A model generated the notes under the pieces. The model had not been told where the DNA came from. It made no database searches and saw only the letters and a list, made by a program, of their open reading frames with translations. 58,759 nt of DNA, taken from the NCBI GenBank assembly GCA_027575765.1, contig JANBPT010000189.1:1-58759 (forward strand), read 5' to 3'. Positions 47,014-57,369 of this stretch are shown here, in pieces. A program made the translations under genes and the position numbers. Position 1 is the first letter of the stretch, and every line of letters begins with the position of its first letter. The DNA is from Tieghemiomyces parasiticus (lineage: Eukaryota > Kickxellomycota > Dimargaritomycetes > Dimargaritales > Dimargaritaceae).

Positions 47014-48521
47014 GGCCAAGGGTAGGCGTAGTGGTGGGCGAAGGAGTCCAGACGGGTGAAGGGCGGTGGAGGGGTGGGGGTTGAAGGGCTGGGAGGCCTC
47101 GTAGTGGACGAGGCTGGAAGAGTAGGATACGGGCGAAAGCCCTGTTGGCCGTTACAACCTGAGGGGTTAAAGGATGGTGAGTGCTGGTTCAAGCGTGGGG
47201 GGGAGAAGGTGATAAAAGCAGATGCTACCCGAGGGGTCGAAGTGGATAGCTTGGATATAGCGGCGCCGTGACGGTGGGCGTTAGGGCTGCATGTTATATG
47301 CATAACGCTGCTGATGGGGGCGGCTTGGGGCTAAGTGGGTGGGAGGAGATATTGCGCCAGGGCTGGTGACGGCGGGAACGCCGGCATGGGACTAGTCCCC
47401 TGGGCATGGACCCAAAGATCGGCGTGCGGCGAAGTCTAGTACCCCATTGGCCGATTCCACAGCGGAGAGCATGCATGTACACAACTAGTTTGCCGCCTGG
47501 TACCCACGCCCAAGGGTCATCGGACCTAGGGGAAGGGGTGGTCCTCCTGGTCCAAACGCACCTCAGGCCAAGGCCTGACGGGGAAGAAGTGCTGGGTAGC
47601 CATATCCAGCCCGATGCCAGTCACGCGACAGTTCGAGCGACGAGACATAGGGGAAGGAATGCAGGTAGCTGGGATTGACCGTGAACGAATAACCGCGTCA
47701 CCCCTTACGTAGCTCCTAATCTGGCGCATACACCTTCCCTGCGCTGGGCAGTCTGTGGAGACACGGCCGGCAGATCGTTCCGCCGCATACACTGTTCGGG
47801 GCTTTAGACAGCATACGCCAAGGGAGCCCAGGGGCAGGGATGCGAGTCCGTGCAATCGCACACGGCCAGGCCGAAGTGGGGGTCTGGCAAGGGACCGCTA
47901 GGCCCAAGTATGCTGCTGATGTACTTTCATACGGGGCGTCGCGTACGGTATGGGGAGGTGACCCAGAATCTGGTCTACGCAGCGCAGGTCTAGCAGCCCG
48001 GTATCGGGTGGGCTCGACCACCGCCAGATCAGTGCGGCCAAAGCGGACGACTAGGCGGCAGGACGGGGTATGGTAGAGCAGCCAGTAAGCCTGCCACAAG
48101 GCTGGGCGGGTTACTGGGGAAAGGGGATGGCTGAGACCGGGGCGCGGGTTTACTTGTCGTTACAAAGGGCAGGGGGACCCGTCGGGCGATGTCAAGCTTT
48201 TCAGGTGGACCAAATGGCAGATAGACAGACTGGGCTCCCACGGCCGCGGTGTTTCGTTAGCACGGCCTCCTACCCACCGCCCATCTTTCGGCTCCGCTTC
48301 CCCCCCTCCCTACACTGGCTCCGCTTCCGAGGCCTCCAGCCCCGTCTCCACGTACCCTATTGAGTCCAGCTAGCAATAACGGCCCAAGGCCCCTCCAGCC
48401 AAGCCATCTGGATTCCCCCCCCCCACCTCCCCATCCATCTTCAACACCTCTTTCCCTTCCGTACCACCCATAGCACTAATTCTTCCCATCTCACTAATTC
48501 TATTCTCACCTACTTCTCGCG
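47014..48521. other. Divergent intergenic region between GH35 and LCB1
   Basis: About 1.5 kb that should contain both promoters. The last 250 bp before LCB1 are pyrimidine-rich (C10 run at 48415). The middle, 47.4-48.2 kb, is GC-rich with overlapping open frames on both strands, but none matches a family or has a clean start and splice structure. Confidence 0.5.
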
Positions 48522-50117
48522 ATGGCCGATGTCGCTACTGCCTCCCCCGGGGCCTGGTCCCACATCACTCACACGCTGTCGCTGCTCCCGGGGTCTAAGA
48601 TCGCCAGCCACTACATCAAGAATTCGTACCAGAACGACCCATTCCGCATCGTTTTAGAGGTGTGCTTGCTCCTGTTCGTGGCATGGTACCTTCTGGAAAA
48701 GCGCTACCGTGTGGACCACCACGAGATCACCCTCACGAAGCAGGAGGTAGACGAACTGGTCGACGACTGGCAGCCCGAGCCTCTGGTGCCGGACGCCACC
48801 GAATGGGAGCAGCGCGAATTGGACCTGGTCCCGGTGCTGGCGTCTGGTCAGGGTCCCCGCCCTCGGCTGGTGGGGTCTGACACGCCGGTGCTTAACCTGG
48901 CCAGCTACAACTTTTTGGGTCTGGTTGGTAACGAAGAACTCAAGGAACATGCCGTCCACACCCTGCGCAAGTACGGCGTGGGTTCCTGTGGCCCGCCCGG
49001 CTTCTACGGTACTCTGGATGTCCATATTGACCTGGAGCGCCGTCTGGCTAGCTTCATCGGGACCGAGGAGGCCATCATATACTCTCAGGGGATCACCACA
49101 ACCCTAAGCGTCATTCCGTGCTTCTCTAAGCGCGGCGACCTCATCATCTGTGACGAAGGCGTCAGTTTTGCCATCCAGAAGGGCATCCAGATCACCCGCA
49201 GCCAGATCCGCTACTTTAAGCACAATGACATGGCCGACCTAGAGCGCGTCCTCCGCGAGGTCCAGCGTGAGGACCAGGCTACCAAACGTATGGTCACCCG
49301 CCGCTTCATCGTGGTCGAAGGTTTATACGTTAACACCGGTGATGTGGCACCGCTCCCGACCATCATGCGGCTAAAGGAACAGTACAAGTACCGCCTCATC
49401 CTCGACGAGAGCTTTTCGTTTGGCGTCCTCGGCCAGCACGGCCGCGGCCTCACCAGCCACTTCAATGTGGACCCCACCAAGGTTGACATCCTCATCGGGT
49501 CGATGTGCAACGCCCTCGGGTCCTCCGGCGGATTCTGCACGGGCCGACGTGAACTCGTCGAGCACCAGCGTCTATCCGGCCTCGGTTATGTCTTCTCGGC
49601 GTCCCTCCCGGCTATCCTGGCCGTCTACGCCATCGACGGCCTGGATATCCTGCAGAGCACGCGTGGCGAGAAGATTCTTGCCGATCTCCAGCGCAACTCT
49701 CACGTCATGGCCGAAGGTCTCCACCGGCTGGCCGCATCCCCCGCCGTCCAGGTCCTTACCGATGAGAAGGAGAAGGACGGAGCATCCCCCATCTTCCACC
49801 TCCGGCTCCGTCGTCCTTGGGCCCAGTCGGTACTTCCGCTCGCGGCCCTCGATACCACCGTCCCTGAGGACCCGCGCACACCGCTCCCGACCGTCGCCCG
49901 TATCGAATTTGAAAAGGTCCTTCAGCGCGTCGTTGCCGCCTCCCTCGCCCAGGGTATCTTGCTCACACGCGCCAAGTATGTGTGCGACCAGGAACGGAAG
50001 GTGCCTGACCCCAGTATCCGGGTTTGCGTGTCGGCCGCCCATACCGAGGAGGAGACCCGGAATGCCGCCCAGGTTATCACCGATGCCATCACCGAAGTGT
50101 TTAACGAGTATCAGTAG
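48522..50117 (+). CDS. LCB1: Serine palmitoyltransferase subunit 1
   Basis: Single exon, 531 residues, the usual length. LCB1 is the partner of the catalytic LCB2 subunit in serine palmitoyltransferase, the first enzyme of sphingolipid synthesis in the ER. A membrane helix lies at about residues 42-60 (RIVLEVCLLLFVAWYLLEKRY). The alpha-oxoamine synthase fold follows: VLNLASYNFLGLVGNEELKEHAV, YGVGSCGPPGFYGTLDVHIDLE, IIYSQGITTTLSVIPCFSKRG, LILDESFSFGVLGQHGRG and HQRLSGLGYVFSASLPA. The PLP-binding lysine of catalytic relatives is absent: the site reads IGSMCNALGSSGGF. That loss is diagnostic of LCB1 rather than LCB2. The Cys of the conserved SCGPPGF segment, mutated in human sensory neuropathy, is present. 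The gene is divergent from GH35. Confidence 0.95.
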   Translation: MADVATASPGAWSHITHTLSLLPGSKIASHYIKNSYQNDPFRIVLEVCLLLFVAWYLLEKRYRVDHHEITLTKQEVDELVDDWQPEPLVPDATEWEQRELDLVPVLASGQGPRPRLVGSDTPVLNLASYNFLGLVGNEELKEHAVHTLRKYGVGSCGPPGFYGTLDVHIDLERRLASFIGTEEAIIYSQGITTTLSVIPCFSKRGDLIICDEGVSFAIQKGIQITRSQIRYFKHNDMADLERVLREVQREDQATKRMVTRRFIVVEGLYVNTGDVAPLPTIMRLKEQYKYRLILDESFSFGVLGQHGRGLTSHFNVDPTKVDILIGSMCNALGSSGGFCTGRRELVEHQRLSGLGYVFSASLPAILAVYAIDGLDILQSTRGEKILADLQRNSHVMAEGLHRLAASPAVQVLTDEKEKDGASPIFHLRLRRPWAQSVLPLAALDTTVPEDPRTPLPTVARIEFEKVLQRVVAASLAQGILLTRAKYVCDQERKVPDPSIRVCVSAAHTEEETRNAAQVITDAITEVFNEYQ

Positions 50118-50505
50118 AGCTTGCGCATTTGCAGAGTAGTATGTGCCATCGTTAATTTGTCTACCTTATGACCCTCTGAGCACTGTTTTATCTTTTTTTG
50201 GGGAGGGGACTTCAACCCCGTAATACATCTCCATAAATCGAAGTTTTTTTTTTGCCTGGCTCTAGTCCAAGTCTACTCGGCGAAAGCTGTTGCGTCGCCG
50301 TGCCTTGAAAGTTTGCGATAAGAGCCGGCCGGGCAGTGGGGCGCTAAAACTCTTCATAGCGCCCTTCTGTGCTCAGACTGTGCCCTATTGGACTTTGCAT
50401 CCCATGATTCACCAACTGACCATGACGCACTAGGGCCAGGCTACATTCGGTTTCAGTTCCTTCTTGTCAATTCACCCTACAACGCATTTCTTTGATCACT
50501 ACACT
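50118..50505. other. Short intergenic region between LCB1 and U2A'
   Basis: About 390 bp holding T- and G-rich tracts typical of a 3' end, then the promoter of the next plus-strand gene. No additional gene. Confidence 0.6.
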
Positions 50506-51770
50506 ATGCGCATTACAGCTGATCTCGTCAACCAGTCCCCGACATTCATCAACGCGGTGCGGGACCGTGAACTGGACTTGCGGGGTAGGTTGCGCTTCTA
50601 CTTATAACATTAAACAATAGCGGAATGGGATCTCGCCCAACAACCACACGACGACTAACGCGGCCCAATGCAGGCCAATTCAAACTCGCCGTTTCCTCAT
50701 CTACCCATCCGTACACCAGGCAACAAGATCCCCGCCGTTGAGAATCTGGGCGCCACGAAGGTATGAGTAGGCGCCTACCGATTGGCGTTCCAGCTAGCGT
50801 TCCGTACCGCTACCGTCGTCACCGCACCAACGATTATGACCCTAACACGGTTTCCCACCGCGATTATTTTGCACTTCCCTTCACCCCACCCATATTTAGG
50901 ACCTGAACGACACGCTTGACCTCACCGACAATGACCTCCGGAAACTCGACAACTTCCCACTGCTGGTCCGGCTACGCTGCCTGCTAGCGAGCAACAACCG
51001 GGTCCGCACTCTGGATCCGGCCCTGGCCGTATCGCTGCCTAACCTGGACAGCCTGGTCCTCAGCAACAATTTGGTCGCTCAGCTAGTCGACTTGGAACCC
51101 CTCCGGCGTCTGCCTCGGCTGCAGTACCTCTCACTTTTGGACAACCCCGTGGCCAAGGACCCGAACTACCGGCCGTGGGTTATCTGGCGGCTCCCTAGCG
51201 TGCGCGTGCTTGATTTCCAGCGCGTGAAAGATGCGGTAAGTAATGCTTTAGTACGCCTGTTAAATAGCCGATCGAGCCGCTAACACCAAGCAGGGACCTC
51301 TACTGCGAAAGTAGCAACTCACCCTTCCCGGCTATCTATCCTCCTCCTCCTCTTCCCCAATATCATCGATATAGGAACGCCGCGCTGCTGCTAAGCTGTT
51401 CGGCAAGGCCCCTTCAGACCTCACCTCCCTAGCGAAATCCATCCTGGACACGGACGCCAAGACCTTTGAACCAGGTGAGGGCCTCAGCGCGGCCAAGGCC
51501 GACGACACTACCGACCGCGATGTGCACCAGTCTAGCGCCCCGGCCCTCGCTGCCCAGGCCCAGCAGCAGGATCAGCTCCGTGCCAAGATCGCCCAGAGCG
51601 CCCAGGCCCTAGCCGGTGTGCAACGGTTGGAGTCGCTTATGGACGCCGGGCATATCGCGGGTAGTTTGGCCCATACTACTGGTAACGAAGGAGCCGGTGC
51701 GATGGACACCGACCATCCAGCGGAAACGGAGGTGCAAAATGATATGGATATGCAGACCGAGCAGCCTTGA
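50506..51770 (+). CDS. LEA1: U2 snRNP protein A' (spliceosome)
   Basis: Four exons: 50506-50584, 50720-50760, 50900-51235 and 51375-51770, giving 283 residues. Introns are 135-139 bp with GTAGGT, GTATGA and GTAAGT donors. U2A' is a leucine-rich-repeat protein that binds U2B'' and stem-loop IV of U2 snRNA and helps recognise branch points. The signature is complete across the junctions: MRITADLVNQSPTFINAV, ELDLRG joined to NKIPAVENLGATK, then DLNDTLDLTDNDLRKLDNFP, the LRRs LASNNRV and LVLSNN, and the LRR cap DNPVAKDPNYRPWVIWRLP. The C-terminal exon is a helical Gln/Ala-rich tail (AAQAQQQDQLRAKIAQSAQA) with an acidic, Met-rich end. Exon 2 is only 41 nt. TGA is the stop. Confidence 0.95.
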
Positions 51771-52364
51771 GGTTCCCTGGCGGCAGTGTCGTGGGCATTT
51801 CCCGGTTTGTGTGCACTCGTAAAGGAGAATCTAATAAAATGAACGATCCTTGTATCTGGCAAGTTGAACCGTGTTTCCGGTGCGATGTGCCAAGTCTTCA
51901 TCCGCCTTTGAGCGCGACTCCACGGTCTTCCCCCCCCCCTCTCCCGCCTAGACCGGGTGCCGGGTAATGGCGTGTGGCCACCGAATACGACGAGAAGCCA
52001 CGCCGGCGCAACTCCGCTTGGGTGACTCACTGAGTCTTTCTGCCTCAGGAGCGTGCGCAGGACTGGCAGGCTGATGAATCATCAGCAACCCGTGACTAAG
52101 GAGAGCGGTTCCAAACTAACGGTTCGTCGCCGGCCGTCATTTATCCCGACGATACTGCCTATTAACTATTTACGGGCTCCTCCTGTCACCGTAATTTTAC
52201 CAGCTGGTTGCAGCTCAGCCACCTGTTCGCATACATACTTTTTTTTATTTGAACTGCGATATTGTGCTACTGCGTTGAATCTCTCTACCCAATTTTGAAC
52301 AATACTGCTCTCCTACCTTCATTGTTCCTGCCCTTCATCCTACTATACATATACTCTTTTCACC
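51771..52364. other. Intergenic region between U2A' and MetRS
   Basis: About 590 bp between two plus-strand genes. A C10 run at 51930 and a pyrimidine/AT-rich run-up to the MetRS start. No gene. Confidence 0.6.
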
Positions 52365-54785
52365 ATGGCCCCCAGCACCACCGTTCCTACCAGGATCGAG
52401 GTCCGCCTTACGGTGGCCCCAGTCTCGGGGACGTCCGAAGCGGCCGATCTCCTTAAGATTCACGCGGTCGCAGAGGTACTCGGCATCCCAGTCCGGGCCG
52501 AGCGCATCGAGCCCGTCAAGAAGCACGGCCCTAAGCTACTCATCGCACTGAACGGCCAACCGCCGGTGGACCTATTTGAGGCCAACGCTGCCCTCCGTTA
52601 TCTGGCCACACACCTCCCGCGCGCCACACCGCCCACCGCCCTCACAACCCTCCGCGAGAACTCTCTGTATGATGTGATTGAGCGGCGCATCGCCGCCGTG
52701 ATCTACGGCAAGCGCCCGGACGTGAACCGTATCGTGCACGATGCCGATGCTTTGCTGGCTGACCTGGTCGATCCTTCCGTCGCCGCGGCGCCCGACGCGT
52801 TCAGCGGGCCCGAGCTGGCCCTGTTCAGCGACCTCTACTACCTGTTCCGCGCCATTCCCTCGGACATCCGTACCGAGGCTCCGCGTCTCGCCGCCTGGTC
52901 CGAACGGCTGGGTGCTCACCCATCGATCCGTGCCGCGGTCCAAGCTGCCGAGGCCCACATCGAGGTGGTCCCCGTGGTGCTCTTCCAGAAGGCCAGCCTG
53001 GCCAACCGCCGGGTGGGTCAGGTGGCCAAGATCAACGAACGCCCTTCCGTCCCGGTGCTCCCTCAGCCGGGCCAGCGTAACGTTCTGATCACGAGCGCTC
53101 TTCCGTACGTCAACAACATTCCGCATTTGGGAAATATCATCGGTTCGACGCTCAGCGCCGATGTGTACGCGCGGTACTCCCGGGCCCGCGGCCACAACAC
53201 GCTCTACATTTGCGGAACCGACGAGTACGGCACGGCCACTGAAACCAAGGCCCTGGAGGAAGGTGTGAGCTGCCAAGCGCTGTGCGACAAGTACAACGCT
53301 ATTCACCGCCAGGTCTACGACTGGTTCGGACTCAGCTTCGACCACTTTGGGCGGACTACCACCCCGCAGCAAACCGAGATTGCCCAGAGCATGTTCCACA
53401 AACTGCGCGCCAACGGCTACACGTTTGAGGACACTATGACCCAGCTGTACTGTGAACACTGCTCACGGTTCCTGGCCGACCGCTACGTCGAGGGGACCTG
53501 CCCTAAGTGCGCCTATGAAGACGCCCGTGGCGACCAGTGCGACCAATGCGGGACCCTCCTCAACGCCGCCGACCTCGTCAACCCGCGCTGTAAGATGGAC
53601 GGCAACCGGCCCATCCTCCGTGAATCCACTCATGTGTTCCTTGACCTCCCGAAACTTCAACCCCAGGTCGACGACTTTGTCGCCCGGTCTAGCGAGGCTG
53701 GCCAGTGGACCGCCAACGGCCGCATCATCACCCAGAACTGGCTCCGCGAGGGCCTGAAGCCGCGTTGCATCACCCGCGACCTCAAATGGGGCACCCCGGT
53801 CCCGCTCCCACACATGACCGATAAAGTCTTTTACGTCTGGTACGACGCGCCGATCGGTTACCCGTCCATCACCGCCAACTACACGCCCGAATGGGCCCAG
53901 TGGTGGAAGAACCCGACGGAGGTCAAACTCTACCAGTTCATGGGTAAGGACAACGTTCCGTTCCACACCGTCATCTTCCCGGCCTGCGAACTCGGCACGG
54001 GTGACCCCTGGACTACCCTCCACCACATCAATACCACGGAGTATCTCAACTACGAGGGCGGAAAGTTCTCCAAGTCGCGTAACGTGGGGGTATTTGGCAA
54101 CAACGTCATGGAAACCGGGATCCCCGTCGAAGTCTGGCGCTACTACCTCCTGGCCAGCCGGCCCGAGACCAGCGACAGCGTGTTCACGTGGACCGACTTC
54201 ATCGCCCGTAACAATAACGAACTGCTGGCCAATGTGGGCAACTTTGTCAACCGCGTCATGAAATTCATCGGGTCGGCCAAGTACCAATGCGCTCTGCCGG
54301 CCTGGTCGTCGGATCTCGTCGGGCCCACGTCGTCGTCGTCGGGCGCCACCACCAACGAGGCTCGCCTGCTGGCCGACGTGAACGCCCTGCTGGCCGATTA
54401 CATCACGACCTTCGACCAGGTCAAGCTCCGCGGAGCCCTCCAGCTCGCCATGGCCATCTCGCAACGTGGTAACGGGTACCTCCAGGAATCCAAACTCGAT
54501 AACACGTTGTATGCCCAGCACCGCGTCCAGTGCGATACCGTCGTCGCCGTCGCCGTCAACCTCGTCTACCTCCTGGCCGCTCTCCTTTACCCCTTCATGC
54601 CCACCACTACCCATGCCATCTGTCAACAGTTGAACGCACCCGTTCGTCAGATCCCCGACCGGTTCGAACTGGTATTGCAGCCCGGTCATGTCGTGGGTGA
54701 GGCTGACCACCTGTTTAAGCGTATCGATGAGAAGATGGCCGATGTGTACCGTGCCCGCTATGGCGGTGGCAGTGGTGCCAAATAG
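52365..54785 (+). CDS. MES1: Methionyl-tRNA synthetase, cytosolic
   Basis: Single exon, 806 residues, starting in TCACCATGG. It charges tRNA-Met with methionine. An N-terminal GST-like domain (about residues 10-200, including FEANAALRYLATHLP and VFYLFRAIP-type helices) is typical of cytosolic eukaryotic MetRS and mediates binding to tRNA or partner proteins. The class I catalytic domain has the HIGH-type motif HLGN (254-257) within SALPYVNNIPHLGN and the KMSKS-type motif KFSKS (567-571). The zinc-binding connective insert shows YCEHC, CPKC and CDQC (363-395) and a later CKMDG. VFYVWYDAPIGYPSI and FMGKDNVPFHTVIFP are strongly conserved. The anticodon-binding helical domain follows (NNELLANVGNFVNRVMKF). 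There is no appended EMAP-type domain; the protein ends in a short Gly/Ser tail. Confidence 0.96.
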   Translation: MAPSTTVPTRIEVRLTVAPVSGTSEAADLLKIHAVAEVLGIPVRAERIEPVKKHGPKLLIALNGQPPVDLFEANAALRYLATHLPRATPPTALTTLRENSLYDVIERRIAAVIYGKRPDVNRIVHDADALLADLVDPSVAAAPDAFSGPELALFSDLYYLFRAIPSDIRTEAPRLAAWSERLGAHPSIRAAVQAAEAHIEVVPVVLFQKASLANRRVGQVAKINERPSVPVLPQPGQRNVLITSALPYVNNIPHLGNIIGSTLSADVYARYSRARGHNTLYICGTDEYGTATETKALEEGVSCQALCDKYNAIHRQVYDWFGLSFDHFGRTTTPQQTEIAQSMFHKLRANGYTFEDTMTQLYCEHCSRFLADRYVEGTCPKCAYEDARGDQCDQCGTLLNAADLVNPRCKMDGNRPILRESTHVFLDLPKLQPQVDDFVARSSEAGQWTANGRIITQNWLREGLKPRCITRDLKWGTPVPLPHMTDKVFYVWYDAPIGYPSITANYTPEWAQWWKNPTEVKLYQFMGKDNVPFHTVIFPACELGTGDPWTTLHHINTTEYLNYEGGKFSKSRNVGVFGNNVMETGIPVEVWRYYLLASRPETSDSVFTWTDFIARNNNELLANVGNFVNRVMKFIGSAKYQCALPAWSSDLVGPTSSSSGATTNEARLLADVNALLADYITTFDQVKLRGALQLAMAISQRGNGYLQESKLDNTLYAQHRVQCDTVVAVAVNLVYLLAALLYPFMPTTTHAICQQLNAPVRQIPDRFELVLQPGHVVGEADHLFKRIDEKMADVYRARYGGGSGAK

Positions 54786-55083
54786 GATGGGTTGCCAGGC
54801 ATAAGGCACTTTCGGTGGCCCCCTCCCCGCTTGCCCGTCACGAAATACCTACTTTTCCAGAGCTGTTCCTTTTCGTTTTAACAATTTTCCATGCATCTCT
54901 CCTATATGCCTTGCTTTGCTGTCCATTTTAGGCACCCACACATCGTTCATTGTGAAGTCTATAAACCGCTCTCCTCCCAAATCATTACCATTCATCAGGG
55001 CTACAAAAAACTACATTTTTGTTTCAAGGTCCGCAGGTGATATAGGCAAAGGGGGAGAGGTTCCCTGCCGGTCTTCCGACGAT

Positions 55084-57369
55084 TTACCTAGTGTCCGACT
55101 CGCGACCGACGTATTTGAATCCGCGACGTGTGGGTGCGCTTTCGGTCACCCGGTTGCACCCCCACACGACGAGGGTCTGGAGGTCGGGGCAGGCGCGCAA
55201 AAGCTGGGCGACCTGTTTGTTGCCAACTGGTCGGGCCCACGAGAGGTCCAGGAACGACAGATGCGGGCAACTGGGTACCACGGCGGGCTGCCCGTTGCCT
55301 CCCTCGGGCCCCTCGTCGTCATCATGGTCACTACTTTCACTCTCGCTCTCCGAAAGCTCACTTTCGCTTCCCAGCGTAACTCCCCCGCCACCCTGGGTGG
55401 TACCGTGGCTAGTCCGAAACGACGCCACAGTAAAGAGCCCTGGGCCCGCCGGCCCGGGTTGCCGCGGGTTCCCATCTGCATCCAGGTCTAACTCGTGCTC
55501 ACCCAGCTGCGGGGCTACCTCCTCGAGGTCTTGTCCGGCCGCTTCCATCACGCGCAGGCTCGGGCCAGGTTCCGCGTTCAGCCGCTGTGCGTGCTCGCGT
55601 TCCAATTTTCGACAGCGTTTCGGAAACCGCCGGTGCCACCGCTCATCGAAGGGGACGGCACCGGCAAGGGCGGCGACGGCGCGTTCGGTGAGGTTGAGCA
55701 GGCCGTTGAGGTTCACCTCTTCGAGGTGAGGACCCGAGTGGTACACCAGGGCCTCGACCACAATATCCTCCAGATCGGCGCACCGACCCAGGTCAACTTG
55801 ACGGAGAAGGCGGTGGCCATAGAAACCTTCCGCCTGGCTACCAGGTCGGCCGTCCTTGGCAGCCACCAGGAACCGCGCGAGACCCGCGGCGGTGAGCGCC
55901 GCGCATTCGGCGAGCCGGAGGGTTTCAAGCCGGCCGCAGTGCGGGAAGAGGCCCTCGTGGAGGATCCGGTCGGTTAAGGTATGACAGCCGCTTAGATCGA
56001 GGGTGACGAGGTCCGCTCCAAACCGAGCGAGGAGAGTGAGCATGGTATCGTCCTGGAGGGTGTAGGTGTTATAAACGCCCCCGACTGCCGTGGCCGCGCC
56101 AGGGCGGCTGATATCGAGGTGGGTGAGACCCTTGCCAATGACGCTATGCTCGGGATCGGCCAGCAACTGTAAGCAGGTATCGTCGACGCGCTCGCAGCTG
56201 GCCAGGGTGAGCGATGTGAGCCGCGTGGCAGTGTCACGGAGGGCACGCATACCAGCTGTACTAAACTGTGGCACCTGGTTCAGACTGAGGGTGCGGAGCT
56301 GGGCGCCGCGTAAGGTGAGGAAACGTTCACACGCCGCGTCAGTGATTAAAAAGGGCCCGTGTAGATGGAGGTTCTCCAGACGAGTCAGCTTGTCGCCCAT
56401 ATGGCCCAGGGTCTCGTCATCCAGGCGGCCGCAAAAATCGAGGTGGAGCTGGGTCAGGAAAGGACAGAAGAAGGTCACCTGGGTGAGGTTGAGCGCCGGT
56501 AGGCGGGTGGTATCATAGAGAGCCAGGCGGGTCTTATCGGGTCGCAAGAACAGCTGGAGGGACTCCGGGGTGAGTTCGCGACGCTTGCTGATGATGCGGC
56601 AGATCTTATCCAGGTTGCGCTCGCTCATATCGCCCAGGGACTCCACGTCGTGGATGTACTTGCCGATGACTTGGATACAGATATCGACGAGTGAGTGCGG
56701 TCCATCCTGGGCTTCGTAACCCACCTCGGCCTTTTTGGCCTTACGGCGCGGCCGGCCTCCAGGTAACTTTGGCTGGGTTTTACGGTTACTGCCACCGGTG
56801 CCCCGAGCACTGCGGGCGCAAGCTGGGCACATGATTCGGCCGTCGGGGCCATAGCCGTCTTGGTCGCTGGCCCCATTCTTGAGCAGAAACCGACACTTAC
56901 ACACCTCGCAGACTAACATGTGGCCACGGGCATTACGTTTCTTGGACGGCCCGGCCTGTCCAGCCCCACTGCTACTACCCATAACGACATTACCACTTTC
57001 GTCATCGTCTGAGAGGGTGTGTTTTCCCTTTTTTCCCTTACCCTTGCCTTTGTCGGAGCCACCAGCGGCCACGGGGACCCGCCGGCTGCGTCGGACGGTG
57101 GCGGGAACTACCTCGGCGTCCTCGCTGCCTTCGGCATTAGCGTCGGTGGTCATCTGGGTGGCAGAATTTGTGGGCTCGGCCACGTTAAGGGTCACTTCGA
57201 CTTCGTCGTCCCCTTCGACATCCACATTAGTTGCTTCGGCCTGGACATTGCGTAAATGCGATTCGTGGCGCTCGCGGGCCTGCTGCCGGGCGGCCAGAGT
57301 AATACCCTGCTCACCCAGAAAACTAGTAAGCGCAGACCGGGGCCCGCGTACTCGTTGGCGACGGCTCAT
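55084..57369 (-). CDS. RAD7: DNA repair protein RAD7-like (LRR, zinc finger)
   Basis: Single exon, 761 residues. RAD7 works with RAD16 in global-genome nucleotide excision repair and as part of a ubiquitin ligase. The start at 57369 is chosen because MSRRQRVRGPRSALTSFLGE is the conserved N-terminus; in-frame sequence further upstream is not conserved. In order there are: an acidic/Ser region, a basic KGKGKKGKH patch, a zinc-finger-like motif with CEVCKCRFLL and CPACAR (residues about 157-190), an F-box-like helical segment (LVDICIQVIGKYIHDVESL and DKICRIISKRRELTPESL) and a run of Cys/Leu-type LRRs (LHLDFCGRLDDETL, LTLASCERVDDTCL, LDLSGCHTLTDRIL, LRLAECAALTAAGL). An acidic loop of about 100 residues (SESELSESESESSDHDDDEG) interrupts the repeats before the last two. 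The gene is convergent with MetRS, 298 bp apart. Confidence 0.88.
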   Translation of the reverse strand: MSRRQRVRGPRSALTSFLGEQGITLAARQQARERHESHLRNVQAEATNVDVEGDDEVEVTLNVAEPTNSATQMTTDANAEGSEDAEVVPATVRRSRRVPVAAGGSDKGKGKGKKGKHTLSDDDESGNVVMGSSSGAGQAGPSKKRNARGHMLVCEVCKCRFLLKNGASDQDGYGPDGRIMCPACARSARGTGGSNRKTQPKLPGGRPRRKAKKAEVGYEAQDGPHSLVDICIQVIGKYIHDVESLGDMSERNLDKICRIISKRRELTPESLQLFLRPDKTRLALYDTTRLPALNLTQVTFFCPFLTQLHLDFCGRLDDETLGHMGDKLTRLENLHLHGPFLITDAACERFLTLRGAQLRTLSLNQVPQFSTAGMRALRDTATRLTSLTLASCERVDDTCLQLLADPEHSVIGKGLTHLDISRPGAATAVGGVYNTYTLQDDTMLTLLARFGADLVTLDLSGCHTLTDRILHEGLFPHCGRLETLRLAECAALTAAGLARFLVAAKDGRPGSQAEGFYGHRLLRQVDLGRCADLEDIVVEALVYHSGPHLEEVNLNGLLNLTERAVAALAGAVPFDERWHRRFPKRCRKLEREHAQRLNAEPGPSLRVMEAAGQDLEEVAPQLGEHELDLDADGNPRQPGPAGPGLFTVASFRTSHGTTQGGGGVTLGSESELSESESESSDHDDDEGPEGGNGQPAVVPSCPHLSFLDLSWARPVGNKQVAQLLRACPDLQTLVVWGCNRVTESAPTRRGFKYVGRESDTR

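Noticed and set aside
52572..54809. Long minus-strand open frames (295 and 448 codons) opposite MetRS
   Set aside because: They are antisense shadows of a GC-rich gene. The plus strand encodes complete MetRS motifs.
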